From JBQSUQ01 sp052384575 (GTDB lineage Bacteria > Pseudomonadota > Gammaproteobacteria > Enterobacterales > Pasteurellaceae), in the NCBI GenBank assembly GCA_052384575.1, contig JBQSUQ010000008.1: a stretch of 41,711 bases of DNA. One strand, given 5' to 3'. The translations under genes were made by a program, and so were the position numbers. This document shows positions 8,143 through 16,779 of the stretch, one piece after another. Numbering within the stretch: the first letter of the stretch is position 1; every line of letters begins with the position of its first letter. The notes beneath the pieces were generated by a model. It searched no databases and was not told the DNA's origin. It worked only from the letters and a program-made list of their open reading frames with translations.

Positions 8143-9528
8143 TCAAGTTTCCCATAAAGGCAATTGAATCACCACTCTTAAGCCACCTAAATGACTTTTT
8201 TCTGCCCAAACTTGTCCTTTATGTGACTGAATCGTACTTTGCACGATAGCTAAACCTAACCCCACGCCGCCTTTTTCTCGCGTTCTGTCTTCATCAACAC
8301 GATAAAATGGCGTAAAAATACGGCTATATTCAGCTTCTGGCAAGCCGGCCCCATTATCATCCACCGAAATCATTACCTTTTTATCTTTCAGGGATAAATT
8401 AATTTCCAATGCGGAATGGGTATATTTCATCGCATTTCTAATGATGTTTTCCACCGCACTTTCAAGCTGATTTAGGTTTCCTTTAACCCGATAAGTATCG
8501 GGTTTCTGAATATGATTATTGACTGTCATCTCCAGCTTCATTTGTTCTGCTTCAAAACGAGCACTTTCCAGTATGCTGTCCCAAATGGCTGGCAAACAAA
8601 TATCCGAATAGGACACCGTATTCATCATTTGATTACGCGAAACAATCAGCAGCTCTTCAATCATTTTATTTAATTTAAGGATTTCATTATCAATGCGTTC
8701 CAATTCAACACTATCGCCCATTTTACGCCGTATTAACGCCGCCGATAATTGTAAACGTGTTAATGGCGTGCGCAATTCGTGAGAAATAGCGGATAGCCAT
8801 TTGCGTTGATGTGTAATCAAATCCCCCAAAGATTGCGACATATGGTTAAAACTTTTGCCCACTTGACGTAATTCCGCAATACCTTTGGTTTCTAATGCTT
8901 TATTAACGGTAAAATCACCCAATGCAACCGCATTTGCGGCATTATTTAGTTGTTGAATAGGCTTGGCTAAACTATAAGCAACAAAGGCAAGCAAAGGCGT
9001 TGATAGGAATAACACAACAAACATCAACAACAGAGGATGATCGAATATATAACTGATCACGCGTGTTTGTGGGTCAGCATTATCGATAAAATAACTTGAA
9101 AAAACCGCTTGTCCATTATCGTCATTTAAATGGATGGTAAAAGGCCCAGCCAACGAAAAATGATTAAACAGTTTAGTTTGAGGGTTTAGCGGATCGTTAG
9201 CGAATTTAATAAATTCTTGTACAAATGGCAGTTCTTCCTTGCTTGCACCAATAATGTTGTTTTGTTGATCAACCAAGATAGGATGAGGCAACTTGATATA
9301 TTCAGCAGAAACATCACGAGGTAGCAACAACACGCGGATAAACTTTCGGTCTTTCATCGCTGTGATAAGTTCATTGTGATAGAACTTAATTTCAGAGGAA
9401 GACAATTCTCTGTATGTACGCGAATCCAGCTGAGGAATAAAAAATGCAATTAATAATAGACCGCCTAAAATAAGCCAAAATAAGACGAAAATTTTAGCTG
9501 AAAGCGAGCTAATCACTGACTTAGACAT
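8143..9528 (-). CDS. cpxA: Envelope-stress sensor histidine kinase CpxA
   Basis: Inner-membrane sensor kinase that phosphorylates CpxR. Domains in order: TM1 near residues 14-32, a periplasmic sensor of about 130 residues, TM2 near 165-188, HAMP (KPIQQLNNAANAV), the H-box ISHELRTPLTRL (phosphorylated H250), N-box VENIIRNAMKYTH and G-boxes DDNGAGLPEAE and GVGLGLAIVQS. The ATG at 9528 gives 461 aa (MSKSVISS); a TTG two codons upstream is less likely. It starts 19 bp after the cpxR stop, so the two form one operon. Length and order match CpxA rather than the shorter EnvZ-type kinases. No cpxP-like gene is adjacent. An uptake signal lies at 8453-8461. Confidence 0.9.
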   Translation of the reverse strand: MSKSVISSLSAKIFVLFWLILGGLLLIAFFIPQLDSRTYRELSSSEIKFYHNELITAMKDRKFIRVLLLPRDVSAEYIKLPHPILVDQQNNIIGASKEELPFVQEFIKFANDPLNPQTKLFNHFSLAGPFTIHLNDDNGQAVFSSYFIDNADPQTRVISYIFDHPLLLMFVVLFLSTPLLAFVAYSLAKPIQQLNNAANAVALGDFTVNKALETKGIAELRQVGKSFNHMSQSLGDLITHQRKWLSAISHELRTPLTRLQLSAALIRRKMGDSVELERIDNEILKLNKMIEELLIVSRNQMMNTVSYSDICLPAIWDSILESARFEAEQMKLEMTVNNHIQKPDTYRVKGNLNQLESAVENIIRNAMKYTHSALEINLSLKDKKVMISVDDNGAGLPEAEYSRIFTPFYRVDEDRTREKGGVGLGLAIVQSTIQSHKGQVWAEKSHLGGLRVVIQLPLWET

Positions 9529-9547
9529 AAGCAATCCAAATTATCAT

Positions 9548-10282
9548 TTAAATATGCATATCATGCAGACTAGAATCTAAATAATCCGTCGAAATCATAA
9601 TATAGCCACGTCCACGCAAGGTTTTAAACCATAAATGTTCATTGCCTCGTTCAGGCAATTTCTTACGCAAGTTAGACATATGCACATCAACAGAGCGATC
9701 ATAAGGCGAAAGCGGTTTTCCTAGCACCTTGATACTTAGCTCATCCCTAGTCACCACATTATTCACTTGCGAAATAATCAATTCCAAACAACCGAATTCC
9801 GTTATGGTTAATCCCAAGGATTCACCTTTATAGTAAGCTTGCTTGCTCACTTTATTTAAAACAAAATCCTCAAATTGCAAAAGATTATGATCATTATTAC
9901 CTTTTGAGGATGGGGAACTTTGTTCCGTACGGCGCAAAATCGCACGAATACGCGCAATAAGTTCACGATCATTAAAAGGCTTGGCTAAATAATCATCTGC
10001 GCCTAACTCCAAACCTTGCACACGATCCAAATCATCGCCACGTGCTGTTAACATTAAAATAGGCGTATCATAATGACGACGAACTTCTTTCAATGTAGCA
10101 ATTCCATCCATTACCGGCATCATCACATCTAACAGAATCAAACTATATTTTTGCTTAGCCAACTTGAATAAGGCTTCTTTGCCGTTTTCAGCTTCATCTG
10201 TTTCAAATCCTTCCAATGAAAGTAAATCGACCAGTAGGGAACGGATCTCTTTATCATCATCAACAAGTAATAAGGACATCAT
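9548..10282 (-). CDS. cpxR: Response regulator CpxR
   Basis: OmpR/PhoB-type DNA-binding response regulator. The receiver domain has the acidic pocket VDDDKE, phospho-acceptor D52 in LLDVMMPVMDG, the LMLTARG switch Thr and the conserved Lys in ADDYLAKPF. The C-terminal winged helix shows YDRSVDVHMSNLRKKL and KTLRGRGYIM. The gene has two consecutive ATGs (10282 and 10279) behind GAGAGG; either could be used. A Ser-rich linker of about 15 residues joins the domains. A sigma-70-like promoter lies at 10324-10352. I saw no GTAAA-N5-GTAAA CpxR box upstream, so autoregulation is not supported by sequence. Confidence 0.92.
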   Translation of the reverse strand: MMSLLLVDDDKEIRSLLVDLLSLEGFETDEAENGKEALFKLAKQKYSLILLDVMMPVMDGIATLKEVRRHYDTPILMLTARGDDLDRVQGLELGADDYLAKPFNDRELIARIRAILRRTEQSSPSSKGNNDHNLLQFEDFVLNKVSKQAYYKGESLGLTITEFGCLELIISQVNNVVTRDELSIKVLGKPLSPYDRSVDVHMSNLRKKLPERGNEHLWFKTLRGRGYIMISTDYLDSSLHDMHI

Positions 10283-10323
10283 TTTTCCTCTCTCAACTAA
10301 ACTGCGGTCAATTCTAATACTTT

Positions 10324-10352
10324 TTTATAAAAAAAAGAATGATTAAACTCAA
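10324..10352 (-). promoter_or_regulatory. Predicted cpxRA promoter
   Basis: On the minus strand, TTGAGT (10352-10347) and TATAAA (10329-10324) are separated by exactly 17 bp and lie about 42 bp upstream of the cpxR start. This is the best sigma-70-like pair in the cpxR-upp intergenic region. Confidence 0.5.
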
Positions 10353-10441
10353 AGTTAATACTGTTAATCAAACGCAATCTGTTTTAAAATTCGCAACATT
10401 GATTTTGTCCTACTATATTGCCAACTTTAAGTGAGGATTCT

Positions 10442-11068
10442 ATGAAAATTATTGAAGTTAAACATCCACTTGTAAAACACAAAATCGGCTTAATGCGTAT
10501 GGCTGATATCAGTACTAAACATTTCCGAGAATTAGCTACCGAAGTCGGCAGCCTACTAACTTACGAAGCAACAGCAGATTTAGAAGTAGAAAACGTAACC
10601 ATTGACGGTTGGTGTGGGCCTGTACAGGTCGATAGAATAAAAGGGAAGAAAGTAACTGTCGTGCCTATTTTACGTGCGGGCTTAGGTATGATGGATGGTG
10701 TTCTTGAACATATTCCAAGCGCACGCATTAGTGTTGTTGGGATGTATAGAGATGAAACTACTCTTGAACCTGTTGCTTATTTCCAAAAATTAGCGAGTGA
10801 TTTAGAAGAACGACTCGCCATTGTAGTCGATCCTATGTTAGCAACAGGTGGCTCAATGATTGCTACTATCGATTTATTAAAACAAAAAGGCTGTAAACAT
10901 ATTAAAGTATTAGTATTAGTTGCAGCGCCTGAAGGTATCAAAGCATTAGAAGCCGCACACCCTGATATCGAACTTTATACTGCCTCTATTGATAGTCATT
11001 TAAACGAGCATGGTTATATCATTCCAGGTTTAGGTGACGCTGGCGATAAAATCTTTGGTACAAAATAA
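10442..11068 (+). CDS. upp: Uracil phosphoribosyltransferase Upp
   Basis: Salvages uracil by joining it to PRPP to make UMP. The 208-aa product has the exact usual length, starting MKIIEVKHPLVKHKIG at 10442 behind GTGAGGATTCT; eight extra upstream codons in frame are unlikely. Motifs include ILRAGLGM, the PRPP loop VVDPMLATGGSM and the C-terminal uracil-binding GYIIPGLGDAGD. Its own terminator (11074-11103) separates it from the uracil permease gene downstream, a conserved upp-uraA pairing. Confidence 0.97.
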   Translation: MKIIEVKHPLVKHKIGLMRMADISTKHFRELATEVGSLLTYEATADLEVENVTIDGWCGPVQVDRIKGKKVTVVPILRAGLGMMDGVLEHIPSARISVVGMYRDETTLEPVAYFQKLASDLEERLAIVVDPMLATGGSMIATIDLLKQKGCKHIKVLVLVAAPEGIKALEAAHPDIELYTASIDSHLNEHGYIIPGLGDAGDKIFGTK

Positions 11069-11073
11069 TCCTT

Positions 11074-11103
11074 ATCCCTTTACAACAAAGTAAAGGGATT
11101 TTT
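11074..11103 (+). terminator. Intrinsic terminator after upp
   Basis: ATCCCTTTAC (11074-11083) pairs with GTAAAGGGAT (11090-11099) around AACAAA and runs into TTTTT. Some read-through to uraA is plausible because no clear new promoter was resolved. Confidence 0.85.
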
Positions 11104-11177
11104 ATGAAATCTGCGGAAAAACTTGTTGTTTTTTCACCGCACTTTTAAGTTAATTCAGACTGAGAGATGAAACTTTT

Positions 11178-12431
11178 ATGACGAAACAATCGCTTCCAAC
11201 AGACACCAACCAAAGCACATTTAAACAAGCTTTTGTTGGTTTACAAATGTTATTCGTTGCCTTTGGTGCATTGGTGCTGGTACCACTTATCACTGGCTTA
11301 GATTCCAATACTGCATTGCTTACTGCGGGTATAGGTACATTATTATTCCAACTTTGTACTGGTAAACAAGTCCCTATCTTCCTTGCTTCTTCTTTCGCTT
11401 TTATTGCACCTATTCAATATGGCGTCCAAACTTGGGGTATTTCCACCACTATGGGCGGCTTAGCCTGTACTGGCTTAGTATATTTAGCATTAAGCACCCT
11501 AGTAAAATTACGTGGTGTCGGCATATTAGAACGCCTTTTTCCGCCAGTTGTTGTAGGTCCAGTAATAATTATCATTGGTATGGGACTAGCACCAGTTGCA
11601 GTGAGCATGGCAGTAGGTAAACAAGGTGACGCCCAAGTTTATGAATATAGCCAAGCAATTTTAGTGTCATTGATTACCTTATTAACCACGCTCTGTGTTG
11701 CGGTATTCTCAAAAGGCATTATGAAATTGATCCCAATTATGTTTGGTATCGCAGTGGGCTATGTCTTATGTTTATTCTTAGGATTAATCAATTTCCAACC
11801 CGTAATAGATGCACCTTGGTTTAGCTTACCAAAACTAACTACGCCAGAGTTTAAACTTGAAGCCATCCTCTACTTATTACCCATTGCCATTGCACCTGCT
11901 GTAGAACATTTAGGCGGCATTATGGCAATCAGTTCTGTAACAGGAAAAGATTTCTTAAAAAATCCTGGATTACACCGCACTTTACTTGGTGATGGTGTTG
12001 CTACAACTACTGCATCATTATTGGGTGGGCCACCAAATACCACATATGCAGAAGTAACTGGTGCGGTAATGCTAACTCGCAACTTCAATCCGAACATTAT
12101 GACTTGGGCGGCAATTTGGGCAATTGCGATTTCATTTTGTGGAAAAGTCGGTGCATTCTTAGCGACCATTCCAACTATCGTAATGGGCGGTATTATGATG
12201 TTAGTATTCGGCTCAATTGCAGTGGTGGGCATGAGCACTTTAATCCGCGCGAAAGTTGATGTCACAGAAGCTCGCAATCTATGTATTATTTCTGTGGTAA
12301 TGACTTTCGGTATCGGCGGTATGTTCGTCAATGTGGGCGAGCTTTCTGTAAAAGGCATCAGCCTTTGTGCTATCGTTGCTATTATCCTCAATTTAGTTCT
12401 ACCTAAAGCTGTAAATAACCTCGAAGATTAA
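11178..12431 (+). CDS. uraA: Uracil permease UraA
   Basis: Inner-membrane uracil:proton symporter of the nucleobase/ascorbate transporter family. The 417-aa protein is hydrophobic throughout, consistent with the 14-segment fold. Recognisable elements are QMLFVAFGALVLVPLITGL near the N-terminus, the PAVEHLGG region with the conserved Glu, and the GGPPNTTYAEVTG substrate-site motif. It follows upp and feeds uracil to it. Uptake signals flank and interrupt the gene (11136-11144, 11974-11982). The antisense frame at 11870-12391 is a shadow. Confidence 0.96.
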   Translation: MTKQSLPTDTNQSTFKQAFVGLQMLFVAFGALVLVPLITGLDSNTALLTAGIGTLLFQLCTGKQVPIFLASSFAFIAPIQYGVQTWGISTTMGGLACTGLVYLALSTLVKLRGVGILERLFPPVVVGPVIIIIGMGLAPVAVSMAVGKQGDAQVYEYSQAILVSLITLLTTLCVAVFSKGIMKLIPIMFGIAVGYVLCLFLGLINFQPVIDAPWFSLPKLTTPEFKLEAILYLLPIAIAPAVEHLGGIMAISSVTGKDFLKNPGLHRTLLGDGVATTTASLLGGPPNTTYAEVTGAVMLTRNFNPNIMTWAAIWAIAISFCGKVGAFLATIPTIVMGGIMMLVFGSIAVVGMSTLIRAKVDVTEARNLCIISVVMTFGIGGMFVNVGELSVKGISLCAIVAIILNLVLPKAVNNLED

Positions 12432-12439
12432 AAATAAAA

Positions 12440-12470
12440 TGGGTTAGGTCTTGCCTAACCCACTTTTTTT
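12440..12470 (+). terminator. Intrinsic terminator after uraA
   Basis: TGGGTTAGG (12440-12448) pairs with CCTAACCCA (12454-12462) around TCTTG, followed by C and seven T residues. Confidence 0.9.
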
Positions 12471-12511
12471 CCGCTATGCTTAACCGCACTTTTTCAAACT
12501 AAGGGATTGCT

Positions 12512-13204
12512 TTGCAACAACTATCATTACCCATCCATCAACTTGATGATGATACTTTTGAGAATTTCTATGGTAATAATAATTTATTGCTATTGGATTC
12601 GTTGCACAAGAATTTCCACCAACTACAACAGCCATTTTTCTATATCTGGGGAGAACAAGGAAGTGGAAAAAGCCATTTACTCAAAGCCGTTGCGAACCAT
12701 TTGTTTCACCAATACCGTAGTTGTATTTATGTACCATTAAACAAACAAGCTCATTTTTCAACGGAAGTCTTAACTGATTTAGAACAACAAGAAGTGATTT
12801 GTTTAGACGATTTACAAGCGGTAGCTGGCGATCGTGAATGGGAATTAGCGATTTTTGATTTATTTAATCGGGTAAAAGAAAAAGGCGACTGCTTATTATT
12901 GATCAGTGCGAATCAATCACCTAATGCTTTGCCAATTAAATTGCCAGATCTTGCCTCTCGCTTACGTTGGGGTGAAATCTATCAATTACATCCACTCAAT
13001 GATCAACAAAAAATCGCCGCCTTACAACAAAACGCACATCAATTGGGAATGGAATTACCCGAAGAAACAGCGCATTTCCTGATTAAACGCTTAGATCGCG
13101 ATATGCGAACACTTTTTATGACATTGGCAAAACTCAACAAAGCCTCATTACAAGCACAACGCAAGTTGACGATCCCTTTTGTGAAAGAAATTTTACAACT
13201 ATAA
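12512..13204 (+). CDS. hda: DnaA-inactivating protein Hda
   Basis: Binds the DNA-loaded beta clamp and stimulates hydrolysis of DnaA-bound ATP, preventing re-initiation of replication. The 230-aa protein carries the N-terminal clamp-binding motif QLSLP at residues 3-7, Walker A GEQGSGKS (47-54), Walker B VICLDDLQAV and the sensor-II region RLDRDMRTL. The start is TTG at 12512, with AAGGGA upstream; no in-frame ATG lies before the clamp motif, so an unusual start is required. E. coli hda is also known for a non-AUG (CUG) start. It follows uraA, with an uptake signal just before the gene, and ends in a strong convergent terminator. Confidence 0.93.
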   Translation: MQQLSLPIHQLDDDTFENFYGNNNLLLLDSLHKNFHQLQQPFFYIWGEQGSGKSHLLKAVANHLFHQYRSCIYVPLNKQAHFSTEVLTDLEQQEVICLDDLQAVAGDREWELAIFDLFNRVKEKGDCLLLISANQSPNALPIKLPDLASRLRWGEIYQLHPLNDQQKIAALQQNAHQLGMELPEETAHFLIKRLDRDMRTLFMTLAKLNKASLQAQRKLTIPFVKEILQL

Positions 13205-13238
13205 AAAAACCGCACTGATAAAAGTGCGGTTTTTTTTC
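13203..13238. terminator. Bidirectional terminator hda/serA built on an uptake signal
   Basis: ACCGCACT and AGTGCGGT pair around GATAAA, and the flanking A and T runs extend the stem to about 14 bp (13203-13216 with 13223-13236). The right arm contains a perfect uptake signal at 13222-13230. It lies between convergent hda and serA. Confidence 0.9.
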
Positions 13239-13248
13239 GACTAGTTTT

Positions 13249-14478
13249 TTAGAACAACACGCGCGCGCGAATAGTCCCTTCAATTTCTTTTAATTGATGC
13301 AACAACTCTAAGGTGTCATCCGATTCAACATCAATGACCACATAACCAATATTTGGGTTGGTTTGTAAATATTGCGCAGCAATATTCACGTTAGCGTCCA
13401 CAAACACTTTGTTGATTTTGTTCAAAATACCTGGGCGGTTATGGTGAATATGTAATAAACGGTTTGCACCACTGTGTTCAGGCAATGAAACTTCTGGGAA
13501 ATTCACCGCAGATAAGGTTGAACCATTATCGGAATATTTCACAAATTTACCTGATACTTCCGCACCAATATTTTCTTGTGCTTCAGAGGTTGAGCCACCA
13601 ATATGCGGGGTTAAAATCACATTATCAAATTTACGCAATGGTGATTTAAATTCTTCTTGTATCGAAGCTGGCTCTTCTGGGAACACGTCTAATGCAGCGC
13701 CACGAACACGTCCGCTTTCTAATGCGCTTGCAAGTGCATCAATATCCACAACCGTACCACGAGCAGCGTTAATTAAAATAGCACCTTGTTTTAACTGAGC
13801 AATACGTTCCGCATTCATCAGATTTTTCGTTGAGGAATTTTCTGGCACGTGTAATGAAACAACATCACATGATGACAATAAATCATTTAAGCTACGAATT
13901 TGCTGTGCATTACCTAGTGGTAATTTATTTTCGATGTCATAAAAGTACACTCTCATGCCTAAAGATTCGGCAATAACGCTTAATTGCGAACCGATATGAC
14001 CATAACCAATAATCCCCAATTTTTTACCACGCACTTCATGAGAACCGTCTGCTGATTTATTCCATAAGCCACGATGCACATCTGCATTCGCCTGTGGCAC
14101 ATTACGCATTAATAACAAAATTTCGCCTAGCACTAATTCAGCCACAGAACGCGTATTGGAGAAAGGCGCGTTAAACACAGGGATACCACGCATTTCAGCC
14201 GCTTTTAAATCCACTTGGTTCGTACCAATACAGAAACAACCAATGGCGATTAATTTTGGCGCACAAGCTAAAACTTCTTCCGTTAAAAAGGTACGAGAAC
14301 GAATACCTACAAAGTGCGCGTCCTTAATGGCATTTTTTAATTCTTCGCCATCTAGCGCCTTTTTATGATATTCAATATTGGTATAACCCGCTGCACGTAA
14401 TACTTCAAGCGCACTTTGGTGAACGCCTTCTAACAAGAGAAATTTAATTTTTGATTTATCAAGAGATACCTTAGTCAT
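13249..14478 (-). CDS. serA: D-3-phosphoglycerate dehydrogenase SerA
   Basis: Oxidises 3-phosphoglycerate to phosphohydroxypyruvate, the first step of serine synthesis, with NAD. The 409-aa protein has the Rossmann motif GIIGYGHIGSQL, NAARGTVVDIDAL with the catalytic Arg, FPEEP and the catalytic His in TPHIGGST. A C-terminal ACT domain (RLLHIHHNRPGILNKINKVF) is the serine-feedback site. Length matches the E. coli-type enzyme without the extra allosteric domain. The ATG at 14478 has AGGAAAG upstream. rpiA lies 48 bp upstream on the same strand, so the pair may be co-transcribed. Confidence 0.97.
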   Translation of the reverse strand: MTKVSLDKSKIKFLLLEGVHQSALEVLRAAGYTNIEYHKKALDGEELKNAIKDAHFVGIRSRTFLTEEVLACAPKLIAIGCFCIGTNQVDLKAAEMRGIPVFNAPFSNTRSVAELVLGEILLLMRNVPQANADVHRGLWNKSADGSHEVRGKKLGIIGYGHIGSQLSVIAESLGMRVYFYDIENKLPLGNAQQIRSLNDLLSSCDVVSLHVPENSSTKNLMNAERIAQLKQGAILINAARGTVVDIDALASALESGRVRGAALDVFPEEPASIQEEFKSPLRKFDNVILTPHIGGSTSEAQENIGAEVSGKFVKYSDNGSTLSAVNFPEVSLPEHSGANRLLHIHHNRPGILNKINKVFVDANVNIAAQYLQTNPNIGYVVIDVESDDTLELLHQLKEIEGTIRARVLF

Positions 14479-14526
14479 ATTTGCTTTCCTTTTGTATATT
14501 ATAAATTCGGCTAAAAGTGCGGTGGA

Positions 14527-15186
14527 TTATTCAATAATTTTTGCCCCTTCCGGCGTACCAACAATCACAATATTGGCAGCATTTAAGGCAAAAATCCCAT
14601 TCGTCACCACACCAGCAACGTTATTTAATTCTTTTTCCATTTCCACTGGATTCATAATTTTAAAATTATGTACATCCAAAATTACATTGCCATTATCCGT
14701 TACCACGCCTTCACGCCATTCAGGTGATCCGCCTAATGCCACTAATTTACGTGCCACTTGCGAACGCGCCATTGGGATCACTTCAACTGGCAACGGAAAG
14801 GTTGATCCTAATACATCCACTTGTTTGGAGCTATCCACAATACAAATGAATTTTTTGGTTAATGAAGCCACAATTTTTTCACGCGTCAACGCCGCGCCAC
14901 CACCTTTAATCATCATTTTTTGTGGATTGATTTCATCTGCACCATCAACATAAATATCTAAACTAGAAACATCGTTAGCGCTAAAAACTTCAATGCCTTG
15001 TTGGCGTAGCAATTCTTCCGATGCTTTGGACGCAGCAACTGCGCCTTGAATTTGATCTTTAATTGTACCTAATGCTTCAATAAAACAATTGACTGTTGAA
15101 CCACTACCCACGCCAACAATCGTATCTGGTTTAACATATTTTAATGCAGCTTGGGCTGCCATTTTTTTCATTTCGAGTTGATTCAT
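14527..15186 (-). CDS. rpiA: Ribose-5-phosphate isomerase A
   Basis: Interconverts ribulose 5-phosphate and ribose 5-phosphate. The 219-aa product shows VGVGSGSTVN, the catalytic-region DGADEINP and KGGGAALTREKIVA. Length equals the E. coli enzyme. The start ATG at 15186 has GGGATAAA upstream. It precedes serA in the same direction, a conserved gamma-proteobacterial neighbourhood. A PurR-like operator lies 22 bp upstream of the start codon, which suggests purine control of ribose 5-phosphate (PRPP precursor) supply. Confidence 0.96.
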   Translation of the reverse strand: MNQLEMKKMAAQAALKYVKPDTIVGVGSGSTVNCFIEALGTIKDQIQGAVAASKASEELLRQQGIEVFSANDVSSLDIYVDGADEINPQKMMIKGGGAALTREKIVASLTKKFICIVDSSKQVDVLGSTFPLPVEVIPMARSQVARKLVALGGSPEWREGVVTDNGNVILDVHNFKIMNPVEMEKELNNVAGVVTNGIFALNAANIVIVGTPEGAKIIE

Positions 15187-15207
15187 TTTTATCCCTTTGT
15201 TTTATTT

Positions 15208-15223
15208 AGGTAAACGTTTGCGC
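15208..15223 (-). promoter_or_regulatory. Candidate PurR operator upstream of rpiA
   Basis: Read on the minus strand the site is GCGCAAACGTTTACCT, matching the enterobacterial PurR consensus ACGCAAACGTTTTCTT at 13 of 16 positions, including the central CAAACGTTT core. It lies 22 bp upstream of the rpiA start codon. Haemophilus has PurR. The site is a sequence match only. Confidence 0.5.
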
Positions 15224-15265
15224 AATAAACGACTACTTTAATCCCAATACTGAGCAGAAATCAAG

Positions 15266-16420
15266 TTATTTTGCTAAAAATTCCGTTAACAATTCATTTA
15301 AAAATAACTTGCCTTGTTCCGTCACTTGCCAATACTGATCTGTCTGTTGAATATAACCTTTTTCTAATGCCCAATTTATTGGTTTTTGCACCGCACTTTG
15401 GGGTAAACCAGTCAATTGCTCAAATTCAATTTTAGGCACTGGTTCCAACAAACGAAAACGATTCATAAAAAATTCAAATGGGCGGTCTATTGCTTCGACA
15501 TTTTTTTGTTCGTATAGGTATTCTCCGCGCATATAGCCTTTAGGATGTTTGGTTTTGCTATACCGAATAATATCGCCATTTTCAAAACTCAGCTTACCAT
15601 GTGCACCACAACCAATGGCTAAATAATCGCCAAAGCGCCAATAATTTAAATTATGCTGACATTGGAAGTTCGGTTTCGCATAGGCGGAAGTTTCATATTG
15701 TTGGTAACCTGCTTCAGTAAGCAACAAATGCCCTTGTTCGAAAATATCCCAAAGTTCGTCATCATCAGGCAATTGAGGTGGACGATAAGCAAACATAGTG
15801 TTTGGCTCAATAGTTAATTGATACCAAGACAAATGAGGCGGATTAAGCGCTATGGCTTGGCGTAAGTCATTCAAAGCTTGTTCTAAACGCTGCTCTGGCA
15901 GACCATGCATTAAATCCAAATTAAAACTGTTCAAACCAGAAACTTGCGCTAAATTCACCGCACTTTTGGCTTCCTCAGCATTATGAATTCGCCCTAAGCG
16001 CTGCAATTTATCATCATCAAAACTTTGGATTCCCATAGAAATACGGGTTACGCCCGCTTCAACATAGCCTTTAAAACGTGAGGCTTCCACTGTTCCCGGA
16101 TTGGCTTCCAAAGTAATTTCAATATGTTGTGAAAAGGGAATTTGTGCTTGGATGCCTTGTAATAACTGCTCAATGCTGGAAGCAGAAAATAAGCTCGGCG
16201 TACCACCGCCAATAAAAATGGAATGTAATGGACGATCTTTTACGCTGTCCGTAAAACGTTGCAAGTCTTGCGTTAAATCTTTTAGTAGATGGTCAACATA
16301 ATCTTGTTCAGGAATCATGCCTTTTTGTGCGTGCGAATTAAAATCACAATAAGGGCATTTCTGCACACACCAAGGAATATGCACATACAAACTAAGTGGT
16401 GGTAAAACAAGTTGAGCCAT
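15266..16420 (-). CDS. hemW: Radical SAM heme chaperone HemW
   Basis: HemN-like radical SAM protein, now assigned as a heme-binding chaperone rather than a coproporphyrinogen oxidase. The [4Fe-4S] CX3CX2C motif is C18, C22 and C25 in HIPWCVQKCPYCDF. Also visible are the SAM-binding GGGTPS, the HNLNYW motif typical of HemW and a C-terminal winged-helix-like tail. At 384 aa it is the HemW length, shorter than true HemN. Its ATG overlaps the TAA of the upstream ybjQ-like gene by one base (TAATG), implying translational coupling. Two uptake signals lie inside. Confidence 0.93.
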   Translation of the reverse strand: MAQLVLPPLSLYVHIPWCVQKCPYCDFNSHAQKGMIPEQDYVDHLLKDLTQDLQRFTDSVKDRPLHSIFIGGGTPSLFSASSIEQLLQGIQAQIPFSQHIEITLEANPGTVEASRFKGYVEAGVTRISMGIQSFDDDKLQRLGRIHNAEEAKSAVNLAQVSGLNSFNLDLMHGLPEQRLEQALNDLRQAIALNPPHLSWYQLTIEPNTMFAYRPPQLPDDDELWDIFEQGHLLLTEAGYQQYETSAYAKPNFQCQHNLNYWRFGDYLAIGCGAHGKLSFENGDIIRYSKTKHPKGYMRGEYLYEQKNVEAIDRPFEFFMNRFRLLEPVPKIEFEQLTGLPQSAVQKPINWALEKGYIQQTDQYWQVTEQGKLFLNELLTEFLAK

Positions 16421-16740
16421 TAACGCACCACAACCGCTGTGCCACTAGCAACAATCATAAACATACTTTTGCCACCATCAATAGAGGCATAATTCACTTC
16501 CACCCCAACAATCGCATTCGCACCTAATTTTTGTGCGTGCTGCTTCATTTCTTCAATAGCATCTAAGCGCCCACGTGTAATTTTTGATTCATAAGCGCCA
16601 GCACGCCCACCGAAAACATCCGTTACACTTGCCAAGAAATCACGAATAAAGTTAGCGCCCGCGACCACTTCGCCAAAAACCATTTGTTTATATTCAATAA
16701 TTTGTTTTCCCTCAATATTGGGGGTTGTCGTCACAATCAT
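16420..16740 (-). CDS. YbjQ-family (UPF0145) protein
   Basis: Small 106-aa cytoplasmic protein of the heavy-metal-binding-like YbjQ family, function unproven. Diagnostic segments are the N-terminal ITTTPNIEG-like stretch (here VTTTPNIEGKQI), FGGRAGAYE, ARxxAIEEM-like DAIEEMKQHAQKLGANAIVG and the C-terminal VASGTAVVV. It lies between rdgB and hemW and is translationally coupled to hemW. An uptake signal lies just upstream at 16755-16763. Confidence 0.9.
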   Translation of the reverse strand: MIVTTTPNIEGKQIIEYKQMVFGEVVAGANFIRDFLASVTDVFGGRAGAYESKITRGRLDAIEEMKQHAQKLGANAIVGVEVNYASIDGGKSMFMIVASGTAVVVR

Positions 16741-16779
16741 CTACTTTCTCCTAAAAGTGCGGTGTGTTTTTACGAAGTT

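Noticed and set aside
10371..10386. Possible PurR site (ACGCAATCTGTTTT) upstream of upp
   Set aside because: Only the ACGCAA part matches; the central CG and second half-site are missing.
11870..12391. 173-aa open frame antisense to uraA
   Set aside because: Lies wholly inside the well-supported uraA gene, has low-complexity Ile/Thr/Pro composition typical of an antisense frame, and has no ribosome-binding site.
14492..14953. 153-aa open frame antisense to rpiA
   Set aside because: Opposite strand of a clear rpiA gene; no recognisable protein features.
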